Origin: Opi-474 sp039936075
GTDB lineage: Bacteria > Verrucomicrobiota > Verrucomicrobiia > Opitutales > Opitutaceae
Reading direction: 5' to 3'
NCBI GenBank assembly: GCA_039936075.1
Contig: JBDTJA010000286.1
Coordinates: forward strand, 1-60,885
Length of the DNA: 60,885 bases
Shown: positions 40,169-48,602 of the stretch, piece after piece
Layout of the letters: each line of letters opens with the position of its first letter
How positions within the stretch are numbered: position 1 is the stretch's first letter
Notes under the pieces: model-generated
What the model was told of the DNA's origin: nothing
Database searches by the model: none
What the model saw: only the letters and a program-made list of their open reading frames with translations
Program-made: the position numbers and the translations under genes

Positions 40169-41854
40169 ATGATGACCCGATACTCCCGCTTGAGCTGGTT
40201 GCGCGTGCCCCTGTTGGGGCTCGCGCTTTATTGCAGTCTGGGCGCCCCCCGAATCTGGGCGGATGACCCGAAGCCCGATCCGGCTGGCACGGCCACTGGT
40301 GTCGCGGCAGATGTCCCCGGCTTTATCGTGTCGGTCCCGGCCGACTTGAGCGCCGATGACAAGCAGGACAAGGACAAGCTTAAGGCGTACGCCGACGCCA
40401 GGAAAGCGGCGGACGATTACACGAAGCAGGCTGCGATTGAGCCGTTGGCCGTGAAGCTCGCCGATGGCGTGGGCCACAATCGTGTGGCGATCAACTTCAT
40501 GTGGACGCTGGTCACGGGCTTTCTCGTGATGTTCATGCAGGCGGGCTTTGCGCTCGTTGAGACGGGCCTGTGCCGGGCGAAAAACGCCGGCCACACCATG
40601 TCGATGAATTTCATGATCTACCCGATGGGCATGCTCGGATTTTATGTCTGCGGTTTTGCCTTCATGTTTGGCGGCCTTGGGCCGTTAGGCACGCTGGGTG
40701 GCTACGGAGGGCTGAACAACGAGTTTACCGTGACGCTGTTTGGCCATCCGTTTGGCCTGCTCGGCTTGAAGGGCTTTTTCTTGCAGGGTGCTGGCTACGA
40801 TACGGCGGCCTTCACGCTCTTCCTGTTTCAGATGGTATTTATGGATACGACCGCGACGATCCCGACGGGCGGCGCGGCGGAACGCTGGAAGTTCTCCGCG
40901 TTCATGATTTATGGCTGCTGCATCGGCACGATCATGTATCCGCTGTTCGGCAACTGGGTCTGGGGTGGCGGCTGGCTGGCAGCGCTGGGCACGAACTTCC
41001 CGGCGCTCGGTCATGGTCACGTGGATTTCGCCGGTTCCTCGGTCGTGCACATGCAGGGCGGGGTGATCTGCCTGATCTTCTGCTGGCTCATCGGCCCGCG
41101 CCACGGCAAGTACGACAAGGCCGGCAAGATCGTTCACCCGATCACCCCGCACAACATTCCCTTCGTCATGCTCGGCACGTTCATTCTGGCGTTCGGCTGG
41201 TTTGGCTTCAACCCGGGTTCGACCCTGGCCGGCACTGACCTCCGGATCGCAGTCGTGGCGGTTAACACCATGATTGCCTCAGCCACCGCGGCCCTCGCGA
41301 CCACGCTCTACATGTGGTGGTTCAAGACGAAGAAGCCGGATCCGTCCATGATGTGCAACGGCATGCTGGCCGGCTTGGTGGCCATTACGGCCCCGTGCGC
41401 CTTCGTGAGCGCAGGCGGTGCGGCCCTCATCGGCATCATTGCCGGTCTCATCGTGGTGGAATCGGTGTTCTTCTTCGACCGGATCGGCATCGACGATGCC
41501 GTGGGCGCAATCTCGGTTCACGGCGTCAACGGCGCCTGGGGCTGTCTCTCGATCGGCCTCTTCGCCGACGGCACATACGGCGACGGCTGGAATGGCGTCG
41601 CGGGCACGGTCCGCGGCCTGTTCTACGGCGGCGGCATGGGCCAGTTCTGGGCCGAGCTGATCGGCGTGCTCACCTGCTTCATCGTGGTGTCGCTCCTTTC
41701 CCTCCTGGTTTATTACATCGCCGAGAAACTCGTGGGCAACCGCGTGTCGCTCGAGGTGGAAATCGAGGGCCTCGATGTGCCCGAGATGGGCGTTCCGGGC
41801 TACGCGGGCATCGTGATGGACAGGCAGTCCGAAACCCCGATGCCCCGGGCCTAA
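40169..41854 (+). CDS. amtB: Ammonium transporter
   Basis: This inner-membrane ammonium channel-transporter works with a P-II protein. The ATG at 40169 (or the next ATG at 40172) gives 561 residues. It begins with a signal peptide (LSWLRVPLLGLALYCSLGAPRIWA), followed by an extra periplasmic segment of about 90 residues before the first core helix. Eleven core membrane helices follow. The twin-His pair is His294 (SSVVHMQGG) and His451 (ISVHGVNGAWG). ETGLCRAKNAGH is the typical Amt helix I motif. It is followed by a small membrane gene and glnK. Confidence 0.96.
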   Translation: MMTRYSRLSWLRVPLLGLALYCSLGAPRIWADDPKPDPAGTATGVAADVPGFIVSVPADLSADDKQDKDKLKAYADARKAADDYTKQAAIEPLAVKLADGVGHNRVAINFMWTLVTGFLVMFMQAGFALVETGLCRAKNAGHTMSMNFMIYPMGMLGFYVCGFAFMFGGLGPLGTLGGYGGLNNEFTVTLFGHPFGLLGLKGFFLQGAGYDTAAFTLFLFQMVFMDTTATIPTGGAAERWKFSAFMIYGCCIGTIMYPLFGNWVWGGGWLAALGTNFPALGHGHVDFAGSSVVHMQGGVICLIFCWLIGPRHGKYDKAGKIVHPITPHNIPFVMLGTFILAFGWFGFNPGSTLAGTDLRIAVVAVNTMIASATAALATTLYMWWFKTKKPDPSMMCNGMLAGLVAITAPCAFVSAGGAALIGIIAGLIVVESVFFFDRIGIDDAVGAISVHGVNGAWGCLSIGLFADGTYGDGWNGVAGTVRGLFYGGGMGQFWAELIGVLTCFIVVSLLSLLVYYIAEKLVGNRVSLEVEIEGLDVPEMGVPGYAGIVMDRQSETPMPRA

Positions 41855-41896
41855 ATATAAGCGACCAACCGAATCTAACTTAAACATCCACGCCGG

Positions 41897-41917
41897 CGCG
41901 GAGGCCTAGACTCCGCG
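41897..41917. terminator. Stem-loop between amtB and the small membrane gene
   Basis: CGCGGAG (41897-41903) pairs with CTCCGCG (41911-41917) around a 7-base loop, 43 bases after the amtB stop. Without a T-run it may be a partial terminator or processing site that sets the ratio of amtB to glnK mRNA. Confidence 0.35.
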
Positions 41918-41946
41918 TCGCTCCTGGATAATCCCATCCCATCCCC

Positions 41947-42273
41947 ATGCATCTTTTCGATATTCTCCGTCCGGCGGTCGGCCTCGGAGCCGGCGCCTTG
42001 ATCGGCTATGCCTTTGGCCTGCTGCAAAACGCCGCTCTCCGATACAACCAGAAGCTGGAGCAAACCGGCCAGCTCAAGAACGGCTGGTCACTCATGCCGC
42101 GCTCCGGCGCGCGCATTGCGTATCTCCTCGTCGCGCTCCTGCTCGTGCAAGTCATCTGTCCGCTGCTCTTTGTGGGCGGCACCCAATGGGTGGTTTCCGC
42201 GGGGTTGGTCCTAGGTTATGGCTGGACGCTCTTAACCCAGCTGCGTTTGAAGCTCAAGGCAGACCGGGCCTGA
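41947..42273 (+). CDS. Small membrane protein between amtB and glnK
   Basis: I do not recognise the family. The 108-residue protein starts at ATG 41947 (MHLFDILRPAVGLGAGALIG). Hydrophobic segments lie at about residues 9-26, 56-75 and 79-97, with a basic loop between the first two (SLMPRSGARIA) and a basic C-terminus (RLKLKADRA). It has three likely membrane helices. Its position inside the ammonium locus suggests a role linked to AmtB or to another membrane partner, but nothing in the sequence proves it. Confidence 0.75.
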   Translation: MHLFDILRPAVGLGAGALIGYAFGLLQNAALRYNQKLEQTGQLKNGWSLMPRSGARIAYLLVALLLVQVICPLLFVGGTQWVVSAGLVLGYGWTLLTQLRLKLKADRA

Positions 42274-42329
42274 GCCCGGAATTCCCCGTCGTACAACCTC
42301 CTCAATTATCTTCTTAAAACTCCTGATTC

Positions 42330-42668
42330 ATGAAACTCATCATCGCCATCATTAAACCCTTCAAACTCGACGAGGTGAAAACCTGCCTGGCTGAAATCGG
42401 CATCGAGGGCATGACGGTCACCGAGGTCAAAGGCTTCGGCCGCCAGAAAGGCCACACCGAGGTCTATCGCGGCAGCGAATACACGGTGGATTTCCTGCCG
42501 AAGGTGAAAATAGAAATCGCCGTGGCCGACTCCATCGCGGTCAAGTCCGTGGATGCCATCGTCAAGGCTGCGAAGACCGGCAAGATCGGTGATGGCAAGG
42601 TGTTCGTGCTCCCCATCGAGTCCGTGGTGCGGGTACGCACGAGCGAGAGTGGCGACGCGGCCCTCTGA
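42330..42668 (+). CDS. glnK: Nitrogen regulatory protein P-II
   Basis: This trimeric P-II signal protein binds ATP, ADP and 2-oxoglutarate, and blocks the AmtB pore when nitrogen is plentiful. The 112-residue protein begins MKLIIAIIKPFKLDEVK. The T-loop YRGSEY contains Tyr51, the uridylylation site of GlnB and GlnK. TGKIGDGKVFVLPIESVVRVRT is the B-loop and C-loop signature. The gene is linked to amtB, so the GlnK role is likely. A strong terminator follows. Confidence 0.96.
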   Translation: MKLIIAIIKPFKLDEVKTCLAEIGIEGMTVTEVKGFGRQKGHTEVYRGSEYTVDFLPKVKIEIAVADSIAVKSVDAIVKAAKTGKIGDGKVFVLPIESVVRVRTSESGDAAL

Positions 42669-42688
42669 TCCCGCTCGGATGCCGGGCG

Positions 42689-42725
42689 AAAGCCGGCGAC
42701 GCGCCCTGCGTCACCGGCTTTTTTC
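42689..42725 (+). terminator. Rho-independent terminator of the amtB-glnK unit
   Basis: AAAGCCGGCGACGC (42689-42702) pairs with GCGTCACCGGCTTT (42708-42721) with one G-U pair, around the 5-base loop GCCCT. It is followed by TTTTC. This is a textbook intrinsic terminator 20 bases after the glnK stop. Confidence 0.9.
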
Positions 42726-42776
42726 TAGGCATGAGGCGGCGGCTGGCCGCACGCTAGCGGAGCTCCTGAATTCCTG

Positions 42777-44099
42777 ATGCCTTTCCCGATCTATCTCGCC
42801 GTGGCGGACGTGTCGCCGGTCCTGCTCACGCCGTTTGCCCTGCTGCTGCTCCTGATGGCGGCGATGCCGCTCACGCCGCCCCGGGTCAAGCACCGGTGGG
42901 AGAGGTTTTATCCGCTCGTGGCGCTGGGTCTCGCCGCCATCGTGGCGATTTTTTACCTCGTCAAGATTCCCGGTGGCCGCGTGGAGCTGGCACGCACGGC
43001 CGGCGACTACGTGGCGTTCATCGTCCTCGTGGGCTCGCTGTTTGTGGTGGCGGGTGGCATTCACCTGAAGGTCAAGGGTGAGGCGACGCCGCTGGCCAAT
43101 GTGGTGTTTCTCCTGATCGGGGCGGTGATGGCAAATGTCATCGGGACCACGGGTGCATCCATGGTGCTCATCCGGCCCTGGATCCGGATGAACAAGATCC
43201 GCAGCAGCCCCTATCATGTCGTGTTTTTCATTTTCATCGTTTCCAACGTCGGCGGAGCGCTGACGCCGGTGGGTGATCCGCCACTCTTTCTTGGCTATCT
43301 CCGCGGGGTGCCGTTCTTCTGGCTGATCCAGCATGTTTTCCTCCAATGGCTCGTGACGGTTGGGGCGGTCGTCGCGGCGTTTTACGCCTTCGACTTGCGG
43401 AGCTTTAAACGCATGCCCCGGAAGCTCCAGGCGGAGGTGAAGACGCAGGCCGAGACTTGGCGCTTTGACGGCGGAGTGAACGTGCTGCTGCTACTTGTCG
43501 TCATCGGCGCGGTGTTTTTGCCGGATCGGAATTTCCTGCGCGAAGGCGTGATGCTTCTCGCCGCGGCGGTGAGTCTGGTGGCCACGCCCAAGCAGGTGCA
43601 TGAGGAAAACCAATTCAGCTTTGGGCCCATCAAGGAGGTGGCGCTGCTCTTTGTCGGCATCTTCGCGACGATGCTGCCGGCGCTCGATTATCTGGCGAGG
43701 CACGGCCCGTCATTCCATATCGTCCAGCCGCTGCAGTACTATTTCGCGAGCGGCGCGCTCTCCTCAGTGCTCGACAATGCGCCCACGTTCGCGGGCTTCT
43801 TCCAACTGGCGCGGACCACGGCCGCGGCGCAGGTCCCCTCAGCGTTCGCCTCGGCCCGTGATACAATGAGCGCCACGAGCGTGCTCCTCGCTCAACGGCC
43901 GCTGTATGTGATCGGAGTGAGCCTCGGGGCGGTATTCTTCGGGGCGATGACCTATATCGGCAACGGCCCCAATTTCATGGTGAAAGCGATCGCGCAGGAT
44001 GCCGGCGTGCACTGCCCGACCTTTCTCGGCTATATCTTCAAATACAGCCTGCCGATCCTGCTGCCGATCCTCGCGTTGAGCGGGTGGATTTTTCTCTAG
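42777..44099 (+). CDS. NhaD-type sodium/proton antiporter
   Basis: This is a polytopic membrane protein of the ion-transporter superfamily, probably exchanging Na+ for H+. The ATG at 42777 gives MPFPIYLAVADVSPVLLTPF and 440 residues with about ten to twelve membrane segments. Segments typical of NhaD are IGAVMANVIGTTGASMVLIRPWI, VSNVGGALTPVGDPPLFLGYL, SSVLDNAPTFAGFF and AMTYIGNGPNFMVK. The last two hold the conserved DNAP and GNGPN motifs of the family. It has its own start after the glnK terminator. A convergent gene overlaps its stop by three bases. Confidence 0.88.
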   Translation: MPFPIYLAVADVSPVLLTPFALLLLLMAAMPLTPPRVKHRWERFYPLVALGLAAIVAIFYLVKIPGGRVELARTAGDYVAFIVLVGSLFVVAGGIHLKVKGEATPLANVVFLLIGAVMANVIGTTGASMVLIRPWIRMNKIRSSPYHVVFFIFIVSNVGGALTPVGDPPLFLGYLRGVPFFWLIQHVFLQWLVTVGAVVAAFYAFDLRSFKRMPRKLQAEVKTQAETWRFDGGVNVLLLLVVIGAVFLPDRNFLREGVMLLAAAVSLVATPKQVHEENQFSFGPIKEVALLFVGIFATMLPALDYLARHGPSFHIVQPLQYYFASGALSSVLDNAPTFAGFFQLARTTAAAQVPSAFASARDTMSATSVLLAQRPLYVIGVSLGAVFFGAMTYIGNGPNFMVKAIAQDAGVHCPTFLGYIFKYSLPILLPILALSGWIFL

Positions 44100-44563
44100 G
44101 GATTGCGAGTCTCAGGGGATTGGGGGCCACGGGAAACATCCTCAAACAGCTCCAGACTCCGGGCCTTCTCTTTCTCGTAGACAAAAAGTTCCGAATTCAA
44201 GCAACGGAAGTTCTTCCCTTCGTGAAGGACAAGTGTCTGCCAAATCCTCGGCTTGATGTCAGTGCCTTCCTGTACCCACAGGATGGCGCGCCAAGAGTAT
44301 GTTGAGTGATGTTTTAGCAACCTCGCCTGCCGCTGAGTGAGTGGATGGTCGAGTGGGACGTTTGCCAAGGTCGTGAGGGCCGCGGCGAAACTGTCTTTCT
44401 GGTTGTCATGCTCAAAGTAGAACTGAATCGCGACAAACAAGGCGATCGCGCCGACAAAGCCCAGACCGACCTTAGCCACCAAGCCCCAGTCGGCCCAGAC
44501 CGTCCACAAATGACCTCCAGGCCCGCCGAGCTTGGGGGAGAGGGATTCGTGGCGTTCCCTCAT
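44096..44563 (-). CDS. Hypothetical single-span membrane protein
   Basis: I do not recognise the family. The 155-residue protein starts at ATG 44563 (MRERHESLSPKLGGPG). One membrane helix lies at about residues 27-47 (GLVAKVGLGFVGAIALFVAIQF). The soluble C-terminal part of about 100 residues is mixed alpha and beta (YSWRAILWVQEGTDIKPRIWQTLVLHEG). The start follows the secreted coiled protein gene with a 35-bp gap on the same strand, so the two may be co-transcribed. Its stop overlaps the stop of the antiporter gene. Confidence 0.6.
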   Translation of the reverse strand: MRERHESLSPKLGGPGGHLWTVWADWGLVAKVGLGFVGAIALFVAIQFYFEHDNQKDSFAAALTTLANVPLDHPLTQRQARLLKHHSTYSWRAILWVQEGTDIKPRIWQTLVLHEGKNFRCLNSELFVYEKEKARSLELFEDVSRGPQSPETRNP

Positions 44564-44598
44564 GCTGCCGAACCCTGGTTAGCGCCGCAATGCTTGGC

Positions 44599-45315
44599 TC
44601 ACTTCCGCTCGTCGCGGGGGGCGCGCTCGAGTTCGCGGCGCATCGTTTTAAGCTCGTTCAACTGGTCCTGCAGTTCTTTCCGTTCTTCCTTGGTCGGGGC
44701 GCGGGCGATTTCGTCGAGGAGATCCTTCTCCGCTTCGAGCAGGCTCACGCGTTCCTGGGCCAAACGGGCGCGGTCGTCGCTTGAGGAGCCGCCGAAAATA
44801 GCCAGGCTATGGGAAACGTCGGAATCGTTCAGCGCGTTGTCCAAGGTCGTCGGCACGGTATTCTTTTTCTCGCGGGCGATCTCGACGTCTTTCTCGTGCT
44901 CCTTGATCAACTGCTCGGTGACGCGGGTTTTGTTCACCTCAACGCGGGGGAGCAGCATGGTGGAGTCTTCCTTGGACGATGCGGCGGTGGCTGTGGCGGC
45001 GGAGGCCCCCGGTTTGGTCGGGGCGGTGGAAACCGCCGGGGCTGAAGCTGCGACGGGCTTGGCGTTCTTATCTGCCGGGGTTTCGGCAGGAATCGGCTCG
45101 GTGGCGACGGTTTTGGTGGATTTTCTCAGGGCGTGCTCGGCAAGGCGCTCGCGGATGGCGGCCTCTAATTTCTTTTGATCAGCGGTGGTCCTGACCGGAG
45201 CGGGAGCCGGAGTCGCGGAGGGCGGGGGGAGCGCGACGTCAGTGTCTGGATCGGCGGCGGCGAGCCGAAGGGTCAGACACACGGACACCAACACGGTGCG
45301 AAAGGGGAATTTCAT
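44599..45315 (-). CDS. Hypothetical secreted protein with Ala/Pro-rich and coiled-coil regions
   Basis: I do not recognise the family. The ATG at 45315 gives MKFPFRTVLVSVCLTLRLAAAD, a signal peptide, and 238 residues. After an Ala/Pro/Thr-rich stretch (about residues 25-115) comes a charged helical part. The C-terminal 60 residues (ARLAQERVSLLEAEKDLLDEIARAP and RKELQDQLNELKTMRRELE) look like a coiled coil. Export and the coiled coil suggest a periplasmic or envelope protein. It lies between enolase and the single-span membrane protein on the same strand. A terminator between it and enolase separates it from that gene. Confidence 0.65.
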   Translation of the reverse strand: MKFPFRTVLVSVCLTLRLAAADPDTDVALPPPSATPAPAPVRTTADQKKLEAAIRERLAEHALRKSTKTVATEPIPAETPADKNAKPVAASAPAVSTAPTKPGASAATATAASSKEDSTMLLPRVEVNKTRVTEQLIKEHEKDVEIAREKKNTVPTTLDNALNDSDVSHSLAIFGGSSSDDRARLAQERVSLLEAEKDLLDEIARAPTKEERKELQDQLNELKTMRRELERAPRDERK

Positions 45316-45414
45316 GCGGAGTGGGGTTAGTCGAAACGTAGGACGGATGCGGCGCGAGTCGAGGGGATAGGCACGATGGACAGACACTCGGCGTGAGCCG
45401 GAGTTGCATCGCAC

Positions 45415-45441
45415 AAAAAAGGCCGGGACGAGCCCGGCCTT
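45415..45441 (-). terminator. Rho-independent terminator of eno
   Basis: On the minus strand AAGGCCGGG (45441-45433) pairs with CCCGGCCTT (45427-45419) with a 5-base loop, followed by six T residues (complement of A45415-45420). It lies about 80 bases after the eno stop. Confidence 0.9.
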
Positions 45442-45519
45442 GAGCCAAAGGTAGGCAGGCTGCTCGTAGGCGCGTTTCGGGATGCGCCTGCAAACCTCGC
45501 GGCCTACGTCAAGAGCTCG

Positions 45520-46797
45520 TTACAGCTTACCGCCGTAGATCGCGCTGGCGCCGAGCTCCTCCTCAATGCGGAGGAGCTGGTTGTACTTGGCCACGCGGTC
45601 CGTGCGGCAAAGCGAACCGGTCTTGATCTGGCCGGCATTGGTCGCGACGGCGATGTCGGCGATCGTGACATCCTCGGTTTCGCCGGAGCGGTGCGAGATG
45701 ACGGCGGTGTAATTTGCCTCCTTCGCCAGTTCGACAGCGTCCAGGGTCTCGGTGAGCGTGCCGATCTGGTTCACCTTCACGAGGATCGAGTTCGCCACGC
45801 CCTCCTTGATGCCCCGGGCGAGGATTTCGGTGTTGGTGACGAAGATATCGTCGCCCACCAGCTGGATCTGGTCGCCCAGGGCGCGGGTTAGCTTTCCCCA
45901 CGTCTCCCAGTCGTTCTCCGAGCAGCCATCCTCGATGGAAATGATCGGGTACTTGGCGGTGAGCTCGCGATAAAACTCGACCATCTGGTCGCCGGTGAGC
46001 GAGCGGCCGTCGGATTTCTTGAAAACGTAGCGCTTCTTTTCCTTCACGTAGAACTCGGAGGCGGCGACGTCGAGGGCGAGGGCGATGTCCTTGCCGAGCT
46101 TGTAGCCGGCGCTTTTCACGGCGACGGCGATGATGTCGAGCGCGGCCTCGGTGGAGGCGAGCTTGGGGGCGAAACCGCCTTCATCACCGACGGCAGTAGC
46201 GAGGCCCTTTTCCTTGAGCGCCTTCTTGAGTGCGTGGAACACCTCGGCGCCCATGCGCAGGGCCTCGCGGAAGGACTTGGCGCCAATGGGCATGATCATG
46301 AATTCCTGGAAATCGATCGGCGCATCGGAATGCGCGCCGCCGTTCATGATGTTCATCATGGGCACGGGCAGCACCTTGGCGTTGGGGCCGCCGAGGTATT
46401 TGTAGAGAGGCTGGCCAAGGGCCGCGGCGGCGGCATGGGCGGTGGCGAGGGAAACGCCGAGGATGGCGTTGGCGCCGAGCTTCGACTTCGTCTTCGTGCC
46501 ATCGAGCTTGATCATCAGGCGGTCAATGCCGACCTGATCGCAGGCGTCGTGGCCGAAGAGGGCGGGGGCGATGACGTTCTTGACGTTGGTCACGGCCTTG
46601 AGGACGCCTTTGCCGCTGTAGCGCTTGGTGTCGCCATCGCGCAACTCGAGGGCCTCGTGTTCGCCGGTGGAGGCGCCCGAGGGGACGGCGGCGCGGCCGA
46701 GGGCGCCGCAGGCAAGGCGGACGTCGACCTCGATCGTGGGATTGCCGCGGGAATCAATGATTTCGCGGGCGTTCAGGGCGGAGATGGCGGTGTTCAT
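45520..46797 (-). CDS. eno: Enolase
   Basis: It converts 2-phosphoglycerate to phosphoenolpyruvate in glycolysis and gluconeogenesis. The ATG at 46797 gives MNTAISALNAREIIDSRGNPTIEVDV and 425 residues. Catalytic and metal motifs are GDEGGFAPKL, SIEDGCSENDW, VGDDIFVTN and VKVNQIGTL, with the signature SHRSGETED. It is a single-gene unit with its own terminator. Confidence 0.98.
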   Translation of the reverse strand: MNTAISALNAREIIDSRGNPTIEVDVRLACGALGRAAVPSGASTGEHEALELRDGDTKRYSGKGVLKAVTNVKNVIAPALFGHDACDQVGIDRLMIKLDGTKTKSKLGANAILGVSLATAHAAAAALGQPLYKYLGGPNAKVLPVPMMNIMNGGAHSDAPIDFQEFMIMPIGAKSFREALRMGAEVFHALKKALKEKGLATAVGDEGGFAPKLASTEAALDIIAVAVKSAGYKLGKDIALALDVAASEFYVKEKKRYVFKKSDGRSLTGDQMVEFYRELTAKYPIISIEDGCSENDWETWGKLTRALGDQIQLVGDDIFVTNTEILARGIKEGVANSILVKVNQIGTLTETLDAVELAKEANYTAVISHRSGETEDVTIADIAVATNAGQIKTGSLCRTDRVAKYNQLLRIEEELGASAIYGGKL

Positions 46798-46890
46798 AGA
46801 GATTGGAAAAGGATGAGCGGAGATTGAACGGGACCTAGCCAGCAAGGGGAAGGCGAAAACCTGTCAGCTCGCATCGTTTCGTCCAAACGC

Positions 46891-46911
46891 TCGGCAATCA
46901 GCGATCAGCGC
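46891..46911 (+). repeat. Three 7-bp units upstream of eno
   Basis: TCGGCAA, TCAGCGA and TCAGCGC follow each other with period 7, in the gap between eno and the ankyrin-like gene. They match the TCAGCGN type at 26893-26934 and inside smc. Confidence 0.55.
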
Positions 46912-46994
46912 TGGATAAGGGATTGCTCGAATCTGGACGCCGGTAGCCTGCCGGGAGGTGGGCGAGAGGCACGAAGCGCCGACGAATTCCCGGC

Positions 46995-48020
46995 CTACGA
47001 TGCCTCGCGTATCAGTCCGAGCCGCATGAGCATTCTTCTCATCGCGCCCGGCGCTTTCGGCTGCAGCGCCGGCGGCAATTGGCTGGAATAGCCGCGGGTA
47101 ATAGCTAGGCGCGTGACGGAAACGCCATCGTAATTTCGAACGCTGAGCAGCTCGGGAGTCATCAGTGAGATCGGCACTTGGTCCAGATGGCCTTCGAAGG
47201 CGGCGGCATGAAACGGCGTGTCGCCATTGTCATTGCGGGTCAGCAGGAGATCGGACGTAAGATTGCCGCGGGGAATTTGCGCGAGCTGACCCGTTTCGGC
47301 CGCGGCGTGGATGACGGTGAAGCCGGTCTTGCTCGCACGGATGAGATGGTCGTGCGTGAGAAACTCCGCGGGGATCTGACCCAGATGGCCGGAAATTGCG
47401 GCGGCGTGGAAAACCGTGTCGCCGGCCGAAGTTGGTTCCAGCAGCAGGTTTGCGGTGAGCAGGGCGGATGGCACCTGGTTGAGGTGGCCATTGAACGCGG
47501 CGACATGGAGGACGGTTTCGCCACCGAGATTGCGGGGGAGGAGATGATCGGCGGTGAGAAACCCAGCGGGCAGCCGGTCCAGCGTGCCGTTTTCGGCCGC
47601 CTCGTGGAGGAGCGTGTTGCCCAGATGGTTGCTCAACAGCGCGGTGCCGGGCGTGATAAGGGCGGCCGGGAGCTGGTTGAGATGGCCGTTGGCCGCGGCG
47701 ACGTGAAACACGCTGTAGCCGGAGTTGCTGCTAAGGTTGAGCAGCGCGGGAGTGAGGAGCGCCGCGGGGATTTCGTCGAGGTGCCCGCCGAGTGCGGCAT
47801 GATGCAGCGGAGTGTAGCCGGCATCATTCCGAACGGCGAGGGTGGTTGCGTTGAGCAGGCCAGCGGGCACGAGCGCAAGGCCGCCGTATTTGGCGATCGC
47901 ATGGAGCGGCGTGTTGCCGGCGGCATTGCGCGCGGTCAACCGCTCGAGGGTGAAAAGTCCCGGCGGAAGCTTGAATAACAGGCCCGCGCGGGCGGCCTCG
48001 TGCAGGTCGTAGGTTTCCAT
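46995..48020 (-). CDS. Ankyrin-like repeat protein with 33-residue units
   Basis: The 341-residue protein (ATG at 48020) is almost entirely repeats of exactly 33 residues. The consensus is roughly T-x-[LF]-H-x-A-A-x-x-G-H-L-x-Q-[IVL]-P-x-x-L-L-T-x-x-x-L followed by a loop ending in G. Eight full units and two partial ones are visible, for example YTPLHHAALGGHLDEIP and DTVFHAAAISGHLGQIP. The T-P-L-H-x-A-A-x-x-G-H core is ankyrin. The segment Q-[IVL]-P-x-x-L-L-T replaces the usual second helix consensus. There is no signal peptide or membrane helix, so it is probably cytoplasmic and binds another protein. The divergent neighbours are two single-domain response regulators. Confidence 0.85.
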   Translation of the reverse strand: METYDLHEAARAGLLFKLPPGLFTLERLTARNAAGNTPLHAIAKYGGLALVPAGLLNATTLAVRNDAGYTPLHHAALGGHLDEIPAALLTPALLNLSSNSGYSVFHVAAANGHLNQLPAALITPGTALLSNHLGNTLLHEAAENGTLDRLPAGFLTADHLLPRNLGGETVLHVAAFNGHLNQVPSALLTANLLLEPTSAGDTVFHAAAISGHLGQIPAEFLTHDHLIRASKTGFTVIHAAAETGQLAQIPRGNLTSDLLLTRNDNGDTPFHAAAFEGHLDQVPISLMTPELLSVRNYDGVSVTRLAITRGYSSQLPPALQPKAPGAMRRMLMRLGLIREAS

Positions 48021-48136
48021 GGCGAAGGCATATTTAAGAAAGTTTTACGATCTCGCGGAGGCAAACTAAAAGGCGGCGCTCCGTCGCGACAGGATTCAGT
48101 TTGCCAAGCGCAACTCACGACCCACCATGCCCCGCA

Positions 48137-48559
48137 ATGAATGCCGCAGATGACAGCCCTGCGACCTCGTCCGCAAAGGACGCGGTGCTCCTCATTGATG
48201 ACGAGCAACCACTCCTGGAAATTTTTGCGGATGCGCTTGCGGAATATTTCGACGTGACGACGGCGGCGTCGGCGCGCGAGGCGGAGTTTATCCTGCACAA
48301 GAAGCCGTTTAAGGTCGTCATCGCGGATCATCTGATGCCCGGTGGCAATGGCATGAGTTTTCTGGTGCGCGCCCGGGAGGAATTCCCGCACATGCAGCGC
48401 ATCCTCGTGACGGGTTTCATGAAGCCCGAAATGCTGATGCGCAGTGTGAACGAGGCCGCCCTGTTCCGGTATCTGCTTAAGCCGGTCAAGCTGGCGGACC
48501 TCATCAAGACCGTGCAGGACGCGACGAAAGTGCATGATGCCAGCGTTGCCACTGCTTAA
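48137..48559 (+). CDS. Single-domain response regulator 1
   Basis: This stand-alone receiver domain carries no output domain. The ATG at 48137 gives MNAADDSPATSSAKDAVLLIDDEQP and 140 residues. The phospho-acceptor is Asp64 (VVIADHLMPGGNG), with acidic DDE at 21-23. Thr is in ILVTGFM and Lys in YLLKPVKL. The next gene encodes a second receiver, beginning 43 bp later. The pair may form a relay with a kinase encoded elsewhere. Confidence 0.9.
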   Translation: MNAADDSPATSSAKDAVLLIDDEQPLLEIFADALAEYFDVTTAASAREAEFILHKKPFKVVIADHLMPGGNGMSFLVRAREEFPHMQRILVTGFMKPEMLMRSVNEAALFRYLLKPVKLADLIKTVQDATKVHDASVATA

Positions 48560-48602
48560 GTTTTCTCCAATTCTGCCGAAGGGTAACAATTCCAATCACG
48601 CC

